DNA of 6,269 nucleotides from Actinomycetota bacterium. Its GTDB lineage: Bacteria > Actinomycetota > Thermoleophilia > Gaiellales > Gaiellaceae. The notes below the pieces were generated by a model. It was not told the DNA's origin. It did not search any database and saw only the letters and a list, made by a program, of their open reading frames with translations. Location: contig VAXA01000162.1 in assembly GCA_005883365.1 (NCBI GenBank), forward strand, positions 1 through 6,269. The letters are read 5' to 3'. This document shows, piece after piece, positions 1 through 5,138 of the stretch; position 1 is the first letter of the stretch, and each line of letters begins with the position of its first letter. The position numbers and the translations under genes were made by a program.

Positions 1-17
1 CGGGTACTACTGTTTAA

Positions 18-476
18 CGGACCCCCGGGGAGGCGTTCGAGGAACCGCTCGCCGCCGCCCGCGAGCTGTTTGCCTCGATCGGCTACAAGTCTGCACTCCC
101 AGCATTCCACGGCTCCGGGCTCGCCGCGATCGAGCGAACGAAGGCGAACGGCGACGATCCCACGCACGGAGCGACCGCGGCGGGCCGCCGGGCTGAGGCG
201 AACATCACGCGCAAGCGCCAGGCGCGAGATTGGGACGAGCAGCACGGCAAGCTCGTCGACCTCTCCGGCTTCGAGCGCGACATCCTCCCGCTTATCCAGG
301 ACGTCTCGCTCAGCCGACTGCAGAAGGTGACGGGGCTCTCGCTCCGCTACGTGTCGTTGATTCGGCGGGGCGACCGGACGCCGCACCCCCGGCATTGGCA
401 GACGCTGATTGAGGCGACAGATGGTCGCGCGCAGTTCATCGGGGATGCGGAAGCGCTCGCTAAGCGGGACTCGTAG
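18..476 (+). pseudogene. C-terminal part of a helix-turn-helix protein of unknown function, no start codon
   Basis: An open frame runs from just after a TAA at 15-17 to a TAG at 474-476 (152 codons). It contains no ATG or GTG until deep inside the HTH, so the present reading cannot be an intact gene. The C-terminal third reads as a folded domain: a segment FERDILPLIQDVSLSRLQ, then an HTH-like stretch (VTGLSLRYVSLIRRGDRTPHP) and HPRHWQTL. From memory, actinobacterial and chloroflexotal uncharacterised proteins carry this 'GLSLRYCSLIRRG...PHPRHW' ending behind an N-terminal Cys-rich zinc ribbon; the ribbon is missing here. The preceding region (DDPTHGATAAGRRAEANITRK) also matches that family. 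DNA binding is inferred. It is either a 5'-truncated pseudogene or a gene broken at the window or contig edge. No mobile-element end is visible. Confidence 0.5.
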
Positions 477-510
477 AATCGGGCTCCCACATACAAGCGA
501 GGGAGGCGAC

Positions 511-816
511 ATGGCGGTCGGAGTCCTGGCAGCAGCTCCTGAGTTCACGAGGCAGGTATACGACAGCATCACCGAGAGGATGTTCGGGCACTCGCCGATG
601 CGGGCCGACGAGGCTCCACAAGGTTTGATCCTGCACAGTGCGGGCCAGGGGGAGCAGGGTTTCTACGTCTACGACGTGTGGGAGTCCCGTGAGGACTTTG
701 AGCGCTTCATGGAGGAGAGGCTTGGCCCGGCCATGGCTGAGGTGATGGGTGGACCGCCGCCCGAGGGAGGAGCGCCGCAGTTCTTCCCGATCGACGTGCT
801 TGTCACCCAGGGCTGA
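511..816 (+). CDS. small dimeric alpha/beta-barrel protein (ABM-superfamily-like)
   Basis: The gene encodes 101 aa. The ATG at 511 is preceded by a clear Shine-Dalgarno sequence GAGGGAGG (499-506) four bases upstream, so it is preferred over an in-frame ATG at 409, which lies inside the preceding frame. The protein has the beta-alpha-beta-beta pattern of one ferredoxin-like half: an opening segment (MAVGVLAAAPEFTRQVYDSI), a central strand (GLILHSAG), the strand and helix YVYDVWESREDFERFMEERL, and a final strand FFPIDVLVTQG. This resembles the antibiotic-biosynthesis-monooxygenase/Dabb fold, which dimerises. The many uncharacterised actinobacterial members have no assigned substrate, and I see no catalytic residues to name. 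It stands alone, converging on the methyltransferase gene, with a strong hairpin 24 bases past its stop. Confidence 0.8.
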   Translation: MAVGVLAAAPEFTRQVYDSITERMFGHSPMRADEAPQGLILHSAGQGEQGFYVYDVWESREDFERFMEERLGPAMAEVMGGPPPEGGAPQFFPIDVLVTQG

Positions 817-839
817 GCCACACAATAGAACCCGTTTAC

Positions 840-865
840 GAGGCGGCGCCTACGGGCGCTGCCTC
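840..865. terminator. GC-rich hairpin between convergent genes, likely bidirectional terminator
   Basis: GAGGCGGCGCC (840-850) pairs with GGCGCTGCCTC (855-865) over 11 bp, including one G-T wobble. On the + strand it closes a C(TACG)G tetraloop, one of the very stable UNCG class. It sits 24 bases after the stop at 816 and covers the TAG (850-852) of the opposing methyltransferase gene. There is no T-tract on either side, as is common for terminators in high-GC actinobacteria. It could instead only protect 3' ends. Confidence 0.6.
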
Positions 866-1686
866 GCATTCCCGGCGGGCTGTCTCCGAGCTGGATCAGC
901 CAATGAGCGCGCCTTGTAGGCCTTCGTGATCGTGCCACGAGCGCCGAACTTCTGTGCCTTGCGCCGGGTGTCCTCGAACTTGGAGCGTGCGTAGGTATCG
1001 ACGAGTTGGCCGGTCTCGATCCGCTCGAAGCCGTGACGTTCGAGCATTCTGGCGTACGCTGCTTCCAGCAGCGCTCCGGCTATTCAGCCGGTCCAGAGGT
1101 CGATGTTGCGGCGGCTTTCATCGCTTACTGGTTGCTGGATCGTTATGTCGGCGATCTGCAGTCGTCCGCCTGGTTCGAGCACGCGGTTGAGCTCCGAAAA
1201 GACCGCGTCCTTGTCTGGGATCAGATCGATCACCCCGTTCGAGATGACCACGTCGAAGCTCTCGTCTGCGAACGGCAGCCGCTCGGCCTCTGCCTCAATG
1301 AACTCAACGTTCGCCGCGCCTATCTCTGCGGCGGCCGCTCGGGCCTTCGCCACCATCGCCGGAGTCATATCGATCCCGGTCACATGCCCCTCCGGCCCCA
1401 CCATCTGAGCCGCGATCAGCGAGTCTGTACCGGCGCCAGAGCCAAGATCGAGGACGCGCTCGCCAGCCGCGAGCCGACCAAGCTTCCACGGATTAGCAAT
1501 ACCAGCGAACGACTCCACCGCCAACTCCGGCACAGTCGCGAGCTCCTCCGGATAGCCAAGATCCTCCGCCCAGGCCCGGCCAGTGGGAAAGATGAAGTCG
1601 CGTCCGGGCTCCTCGGATACCGAGGTGTACGTCTTCTGAATCTCGCTCTTAAGCACGGCTACGTCGACTCCGACCTCGACAGCCAT
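850..1686 (-). CDS. predicted selenocysteine-containing ArsM-like SAM-dependent methyltransferase (in-frame TGA at 1084-1086 read as Sec)
   Basis: A class I SAM methyltransferase of the arsenite methyltransferase (ArsM) type, 278 aa if the TGA is recoded. SAM motif I is VLDLGSGAGTD (residues 78-88), the acidic post-I strand is GIDMT (104-108), LPFADESFDVVISNGVIDLIP lies at 137-157 and RVLEPGGRLQIAD at 168-180. After NIDLWTG comes TGA, then IAGALLEAAYAR and 65 further residues to TAG at 850. Family members have a conserved Cys at exactly this TGA position (the C174 equivalent of algal ArsM). A SECIS-like hairpin follows at 1056-1074. The ATG at 1686 lies 7 bases from GGAGG (1694-1698); a GTG at 1689 is an alternative start. 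The protein has no Cys, so Sec201 would be its only metal- or metalloid-binding soft ligand. Canonical ArsM uses three Cys. The substrate may be arsenite or another metalloid or chalcogen and is unproven. It is the last gene of the osmC-like operon, 59 bases after the MFS-DsrE gene. Confidence 0.82.
1056..1074 (-). promoter_or_regulatory. candidate bacterial SECIS element downstream of the UGA
   Basis: On the coding strand CGCTGC-TGGAA-GCAGCG forms a perfect 6-bp stem with a 5-nt loop, extended by a G-U pair to 7 bp. Nine bases separate the TGA (1084-1086) from the stem, and the loop starts after 16 bases. Known bacterial SECIS elements have an apical loop roughly 16-37 nt after the UGA with a G in the first two loop positions; the second and third bases here are G. 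The hairpin is coding (residues ALLEAA). SelB binding is inferred. Confidence 0.72.
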
Positions 1687-1693
1687 CACGCCA

Positions 1694-1698
1694 CCTCC
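1694..1698 (-). promoter_or_regulatory. ribosome binding site of the methyltransferase gene
   Basis: GGAGG on the coding strand lies 7 bases before the ATG (1686-1684) and 4 bases before the overlapping upstream GTG (1689-1687). The spacing favours the ATG. The 59-base gap to the MFS-DsrE stop shows no hairpin or promoter I can support, so co-transcription is likely. Confidence 0.7.
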
Positions 1699-1745
1699 AG
1701 AATCGACACGGCCGGTCTCACACCGAGAGCCATCTCACAACAACC

Positions 1746-3197
1746 TCAGTAGCTGAAGATGGTCGCATCGCTGCCCGCCCACTCCCACATCGGGGTCGCG
1801 CCGGCGACCTTCGTGTTCGTGACCGTTTCGGCGTCGCCGAGGTCGCGTGCGGTGAGGCAGATCGGGCACAGCCATAGTTCTCCGCCGGCGTCGGTGAACT
1901 GTTCCCAGAGCTGCTCGAGCGGTGGGCAGCCCTTGCAGACGACACCTTGTAGTCCTCCGGTAAGGCCGAGTCGCACGGCGTCCTTCGTCGCCCAGACGAC
2001 AACCTCCTTACCCTGCTGCTGGGCCGCCGTTGCGACGAGGAAGGCAACAAGGACTACCGGTAGTGAGTGCCATCTGGTCGCGGCGACGATGAAGCCGCTA
2101 GCGGCCGTGAGCGCCGCGACGGTCGCGATCGCCGCTTTCGGCGACGTGGCGTCGGCGGCGAACCCGGCGATCAGGGCGCCGGCCACGAAGCCGAAGTCGC
2201 GCCAGAAGCGGTAGACGCCGACGGTGCGGGCCCGCTCGCGGGGTTGTGTGGCATCGGAAACGGCGGCGATCAGGGTCGGATAGACGAGTGCCGTGCCGAG
2301 GCCGAGCAGCAGCGCCGCGACAAGCGAGGCGGCGAACGCGCCGCCGCCCGCGACGAGCAGGCCGAGCGCCCCGGCCTGGATGAGCATCCCCGCTGTGATC
2401 AGCGGTTTCCGGCCCGTGTGGTCGGAGAGCCAACCGGTGGCGAGCTGTCCCGCGCCCCAGACGAGTGGGTAGGCAGCGGCAACGATCGCGATCTCCTGCA
2501 CCGACGCGCCGTGGGCTGCGAGGTAGAGCGGCGCCAGTCCCCAGGCGAGCGCGTCGTTCAAGTTGTTGACCAGTCCGGCCTGGCTGCAGGCGCGGAGCAC
2601 CGGGTCACGCCAACTCGCCTGCGCGAAAGTCTCGCGGAGGCCCTTGCGCCTCCCCGTTGAGTCTCCGTGTGCCAGCTGTTCATGCGCGACGTGCGCTCCG
2701 GTGTCGCGGACAGCGAAGAAGCTGACAAGTAGCCCGACGGTTGCGAGCAATCCGGCCGCTTCGTTCAAGCCGAGGGCTAGCCCGCGGCGGCGCGACCCGG
2801 CGAGGTCGATCTTCATCACGACCGTCATCGACCAGGTGAATCCCTGGCTGACCCCGAGAAGCAGGTTCGCGGCAACGATGTACCACCAGGTGGGAGCGAG
2901 CCCAATCAGAAGCGGCACGGGCAGCGCGACCAGCCAGCCGATCACGAGCAACCGTTTGCGGCCGATCCGCTCGGCGAGGTCGCCGGCGGCGAGGTTGGAG
3001 AGCGCCTTGGCGGCGCCGAACGCGACGACGAACGCGAGGATCGCCGAGCTCGAGCGCAACCCGAAGTCCTGTTTGCCGACCAGCGGCAGCACGCTCCGCT
3101 CGAGGCCGACCATGCCACCGACGAGCGCGTTCAGCCCGACCAGCAGCGCGAACTGGTGCGCGTTGGCCCGCAGCCCCAGCCTGACCGGCTCGCTCAC
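1746..3197 (-). CDS. MFS transporter fused to a C-terminal DsrE-family domain
   Basis: The gene encodes 483 aa starting at GTG 3197, chosen because family members begin near this point (SEPVRLGLRANAHQFALLVG) and because it overlaps the preceding ORF's TGA. Residues about 13-378 are a major facilitator with the TM2-3 loop motif GDLAERIGRKR (72-82) and a matching repeat GWLSDHTGRKP in the second half. Residues about 381-483 are a DsrE-like domain with Cys pairs CKGC (421-424) and CPIC (444-447) and the family's C-terminal ATPMWEW...FSY. DsrE proteins carry sulfur (or selenium) as Cys persulfide in the cytoplasm. Two oddities stand out. Only about 11 membrane helices are visible, because the sequence passes from the end of TM4 (DLAGSRRRGLALGLNEAAG) straight into a TM6-like stretch. 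The DsrE domain also lacks its first strand. The fusion may therefore be deletion-derived. The transported substrate is unknown. Confidence 0.8.
   Translation of the reverse strand: MSEPVRLGLRANAHQFALLVGLNALVGGMVGLERSVLPLVGKQDFGLRSSSAILAFVVAFGAAKALSNLAAGDLAERIGRKRLLVIGWLVALPVPLLIGLAPTWWYIVAANLLLGVSQGFTWSMTVVMKIDLAGSRRRGLALGLNEAAGLLATVGLLVSFFAVRDTGAHVAHEQLAHGDSTGRRKGLRETFAQASWRDPVLRACSQAGLVNNLNDALAWGLAPLYLAAHGASVQEIAIVAAAYPLVWGAGQLATGWLSDHTGRKPLITAGMLIQAGALGLLVAGGGAFAASLVAALLLGLGTALVYPTLIAAVSDATQPRERARTVGVYRFWRDFGFVAGALIAGFAADATSPKAAIATVAALTAASGFIVAATRWHSLPVVLVAFLVATAAQQQGKEVVVWATKDAVRLGLTGGLQGVVCKGCPPLEQLWEQFTDAGGELWLCPICLTARDLGDAETVTNTKVAGATPMWEWAGSDATIFSY
2055..2073 (-). other. relic start of a formerly separate DsrE gene, out of frame
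   Basis: At 2073 an ATG opens MALTTG in a frame different from the MFS-DsrE reading. DsrE proteins typically begin with a strand ending in 'LTTGPED' and then continue 'VTVAFLVATAA'. Here that start is followed within a few bases by the main-frame VLVAFLVATAA. This is what a short deletion, not a multiple of three, would leave: the DsrE start stranded and its body joined to the MFS frame. The interpretation is inference from remembered family sequences. Confidence 0.45.
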
Positions 3198-3316
3198 GCC
3201 GGCGTCGCCACGCTGCCGGCTCGGTTGGCGGCGACGATCGCTGCCTGGCTCGCCGGGCAACCGAACAGATAGCTCGCACAGGCGGTCTCGGGCACGAGGA
3301 ATTGGCGGAGGATCAT
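3194..3316 (-). pseudogene. 40-codon remnant of an MBL-fold hydrolase (persulfide-dioxygenase-like) gene
   Basis: A short ORF encodes 40 aa. It begins MILRQFLVPETACASYLFGC, which closely resembles the N-terminus of glyoxalase-II/persulfide-dioxygenase-type MBL-fold proteins (typically 'M-FRQF--PETGCASYL-GC'). It then runs directly into PASQAAIVAANRAGSVATPA and a stop. The zinc-binding HxHxDH motif and the rest of the fold are absent. Its ATG overlaps the OsmC stop (ATGA, 3316-3313) and its TGA overlaps the MFS start (GTGA, 3197-3194), so operon couplings survive at both ends. The simplest reading is an in-frame internal deletion of a roughly 200+ aa gene. It might still act as a translational coupler. 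The family assignment rests on about 20 residues. Confidence 0.6.
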
Positions 3317-3822
3317 TCGGCCGTGATCTCCAGCTCAACCGGGACGGCTCGCCGCACGCAATCGCCCACCGGCGAATGGCTGTCAGCCCACTCAACGAGC
3401 TCCTCGAGCCGCTGCTCGTCTCCCGCCTCTGCCGCGAGCCGGACTCGGAGCAGCGCGCTCACCGGCCCCGGTTCGACAGCGTCTCCGACTCCGAGTATGC
3501 CTCGCATGTCCGTCTCGCTTTCGGCTGTGACCTCAAGCCGAGTCAATGGGAGCTCGAGCTCAGCAGCCCGCATCGCGATCGTCGTAGCGGCACAGGACGC
3601 AAGGGCCGCGCGGATCAGCCAGCCCGGCGTGGGAGCAGAACCTTCGCCGCCAACCGCCGCGGGCATATCGGTAATGACAGTCCAGCCGTCCGTTCCTTCG
3701 GTGCGGCAGCGGAGACCGTCCTCGATCACCGCCACGGCTGGACGGTCCGGCGCCGGCCCGGCGTCGGGCTTCGACGCTAGGGCGCTCTTGACACTGATGA
3801 TGGATTCGCGGATGTCGCTCAT
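3313..3822 (-). CDS. OsmC-family protein
   Basis: The gene encodes 169 aa from the ATG at 3822 (MSDIRESIISVKSAL). The OsmC core is clear: TDGWTVITDMPAAVGGEGSAPTPGWLI (residues 44-70), the catalytic-Cys helix ALASCAATTIAMRAA (73-87, Cys77), and the C-terminal strand and helix LVEWADSHSPVGDCVRRAVPVELEI. OsmC/Ohr proteins reduce organic hydroperoxides with two Cys in the cytoplasm. Here the usual second site (the CPV motif) reads HSPVGD, with a Cys only four residues later (C155), so classic peroxidase chemistry is uncertain. It is the first gene of the leftward operon. Its stop overlaps the MBL remnant's ATG, and it is divergent from the LysR gene. No good Shine-Dalgarno sequence is seen before the ATG. 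An in-frame upstream extension is Arg-rich antisense of the LysR gene and is not coding. Confidence 0.85.
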   Translation of the reverse strand: MSDIRESIISVKSALASKPDAGPAPDRPAVAVIEDGLRCRTEGTDGWTVITDMPAAVGGEGSAPTPGWLIRAALASCAATTIAMRAAELELPLTRLEVTAESETDMRGILGVGDAVEPGPVSALLRVRLAAEAGDEQRLEELVEWADSHSPVGDCVRRAVPVELEITAE

Positions 3823-3899
3823 GCCGAGAACGTACGGCTCTACTACGCATCGCGCTAGACGAAATCCGCCATAACACATATCGTCTAGGCCGATAGCCG
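3823..3899. promoter_or_regulatory. divergent promoter/operator region with a perfect inverted repeat
   Basis: The 77-bp gap between the OsmC and LysR start codons is AT-richer than its surroundings. It contains CTAGACGA (3855-3862) and its exact reverse complement TCGTCTAG (3881-3888), separated by 18 bp. A LysR-type regulator usually binds dyad sites between itself and its divergent target. The right arm ends 11 bases before the LysR ATG, so binding would also block its own transcription. AT-rich sequence between the arms (ATAACACATAT) could hold -10 elements for both directions. No clear -35 is seen. Confidence 0.65.
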
Positions 3900-4883
3900 A
3901 TGACGTTGCTCTCGGAGCTCTGGGACACCACGCGGATGCGCCTGCTGATCGAGATCGACCGGCATGGCAGCCTGTCCGCGGCTGCCCAGGCAGTCGGAAT
4001 CGGCCAGCCCTCTGCGAGCCAGCATTTGCGCACACTCGAGACGGCGGCCGGACAACGACTCGTCGAGCGCAATGGGCGCGGCAGCAGGCTGACCGAGGGA
4101 GGTCGCGTACTCGCGGCCCACGCCGCGCAAGCACTCGCCGCGCTCGCGGCAGGCGAGCAGGAACTCGGGGCGCTCGCCGGCCTCCAGACCGGCACGATCC
4201 ACCTCGGCGCTTCGACGGCCCCCGGCTCCTACCTGCTACCGGATACGCTCGGCTGCTTCCGCCGCGACTATCCCGACGTCGACGTCGAGATCGAGATTGC
4301 CGCGAGCGGCGAGATCCTCCGCCGCCTGCTCTCGGGCCGCGTCGAGCTCGCGATCGTCGGCGTCGACAAGGCCGACGAACGGATCGCGCTCGAGCCGTTC
4401 CTCGCCGACGAAATCGTCGGCGTCGCGAAAGCGGGGCTCGTCGAGATCGCAAAAGGGACGCTCGCACCGGAAGCGCTCACGGAGCTGACGCTCCTCTGCC
4501 GCGAGCGCGACTCCAGCTCGCGCGCCTACGTCGAGCGAGAGCTACGCGAGATCGGCGTCCAGCCGCGCCGAGTTTGGGAACTCGGCTCGACGGAAGCCGT
4601 GAAGAGGGCCGCGCGGGAGGGCCTCGGCGTCGCCCTCCTATCCTCCTACGCAGTCGCCGAGGAGATCGAGCGCGGCGAACTGGACGTCTTCCGCCTCCGC
4701 GGCCGCCCACGGCTGACACGCGACTTCCAGACCGCCCGGCTCGCCAGCCGCCCACTCTCACCCGCCGAGGGCGCCTTCGTCGCCACACTCACCCGCTGCT
4801 GCGCGAAGCAAGCGACCTACGCGCAGGCATGCGTCGCTGCTAGTTCGGAGCGCTCCCGGCCACGCCGAACCGCGACCACCTGA
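3900..4883 (+). CDS. LysR-type transcriptional regulator, CysL/CysB-like
   Basis: The gene encodes 327 aa. The N-terminal winged HTH is typical: LWDTTRMRLLIEIDRHGSLS (8-26), then AAAQAVGIGQPSASQHLRTLE, and RLTEGGRVL in the wing region. The effector-binding domain begins near GTIHLGAST (about residue 98) and shows PDTLGCFRRDYPDVDVEIEI, GRVELAIVGVD and GLGVALLSSYAVAEEI in the expected order. Total length fits the family. The ATG at 3900 gives the 12-residue leader seen in close relatives; M13 (3936) is an alternative start. No Shine-Dalgarno sequence is visible, so translation may be leaderless. It is divergent from the osmC-like operon and probably regulates it through the inverted repeat upstream. 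Sulfur- or thiol-related control is inferred from resemblance and context. The last 44 bases overlap the 3' end of an opposing small gene. Confidence 0.9.
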   Translation: MTLLSELWDTTRMRLLIEIDRHGSLSAAAQAVGIGQPSASQHLRTLETAAGQRLVERNGRGSRLTEGGRVLAAHAAQALAALAAGEQELGALAGLQTGTIHLGASTAPGSYLLPDTLGCFRRDYPDVDVEIEIAASGEILRRLLSGRVELAIVGVDKADERIALEPFLADEIVGVAKAGLVEIAKGTLAPEALTELTLLCRERDSSSRAYVERELREIGVQPRRVWELGSTEAVKRAAREGLGVALLSSYAVAEEIERGELDVFRLRGRPRLTRDFQTARLASRPLSPAEGAFVATLTRCCAKQATYAQACVAASSERSRPRRTATT

Positions 4884-5064
4884 AGAAACGCCGTAGGCGG
4901 CGTGCGATGAATGCGCCCGCCGTCGCCATCCCGGCAAGCCCCGCGGTTAGCAGGTTCGTCTGCACGCAGCTGCGGCAGGCGTTGCAGCAGGTCGTCGCCG
5001 CAGGAGCTACCTCGCCGTACTTCATCGCAGCCTGAGCCAGGCGGCCCTTCCAGACGGTTTGCAT
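4840..5064 (-). CDS. small membrane protein with a CCxxCxxC motif
   Basis: The gene encodes 74 aa, with the ATG at 5064 and stop TAG at 4840. The order is a basic/amphipathic N-terminus (MQTVWKGRLAQAAMKYGEVA), a Cys cluster CCNACRSC (residues 26-33), one hydrophobic segment (about 36-54, LLTAGLAGMATAGAFIA), and a strongly basic tail RRLRRFFRWSR that would stay in the cytoplasm. Four clustered Cys beside a membrane anchor suggest metal, Fe-S or thiol chemistry, but I do not recognise the family with certainty. The Shine-Dalgarno sequence is poor, and the frame stays open upstream to 5172, through the tRNA-like region. The gene converges on and overlaps the LysR gene by 44 bases. The non-random Cys spacing and the hydrophobic block support it as real. 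Confidence 0.6.
   Translation of the reverse strand: MQTVWKGRLAQAAMKYGEVAPAATTCCNACRSCVQTNLLTAGLAGMATAGAFIARRLRRFFRWSRFGVAGSAPN
4888..4903. terminator. short hairpin after the LysR stop
   Basis: ACGCCG-TAGG-CGGCGT forms a 6-bp stem with a 4-base loop, 4 bases after the LysR stop (4883). There is no T-tract, and it lies inside the coding part of the opposing small gene, so it may be only a coincidence of basic-residue codons. Confidence 0.3.
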
Positions 5065-5138
5065 ACCCGGACGGTACCCGGCTGAGCAGATCCATGACAC
5101 TCGCCTGGGGCAGTGTTCCGCCCGATTCCGAGTCCTTT

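Noticed and set aside
470..480. TAGAAT (474-479) as a -10 promoter box for the small ABM-like gene
   Set aside because: There is no -35 partner at 16-18 bases upstream (AAGCGC), so it is too weak to annotate.
1084..1086. TGA as a plain nonsense mutation of the methyltransferase
   Set aside because: The 77 codons after it remain in frame, stop-free and family-like, and a hairpin of SECIS format is at the right distance. It is kept as the main alternative until sel genes are found.
1006..1752. Plus-strand 248-aa open frame opposite the methyltransferase
   Set aside because: It is antisense to strong SAM-motif coding sequence, has no domain pattern and is a GC-driven shadow.
3198..3395. N-terminal extension of the MFS gene to an ATG at 3395
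   Set aside because: It would run into the OsmC coding region in another frame. The extra residues are not membrane-like, and family members start at about 3197.
2563..3780. Plus-strand 405-aa open frame opposite the MFS and OsmC genes
   Set aside because: It is Ser/Arg/Pro-rich low-complexity translation antisense to clearly homologous genes.
3823..4467. Upstream extension of the OsmC reading frame to 384 aa
   Set aside because: The added 215 residues are Arg-rich antisense of the LysR gene and would swallow the operator; OsmC homology starts near 3822.
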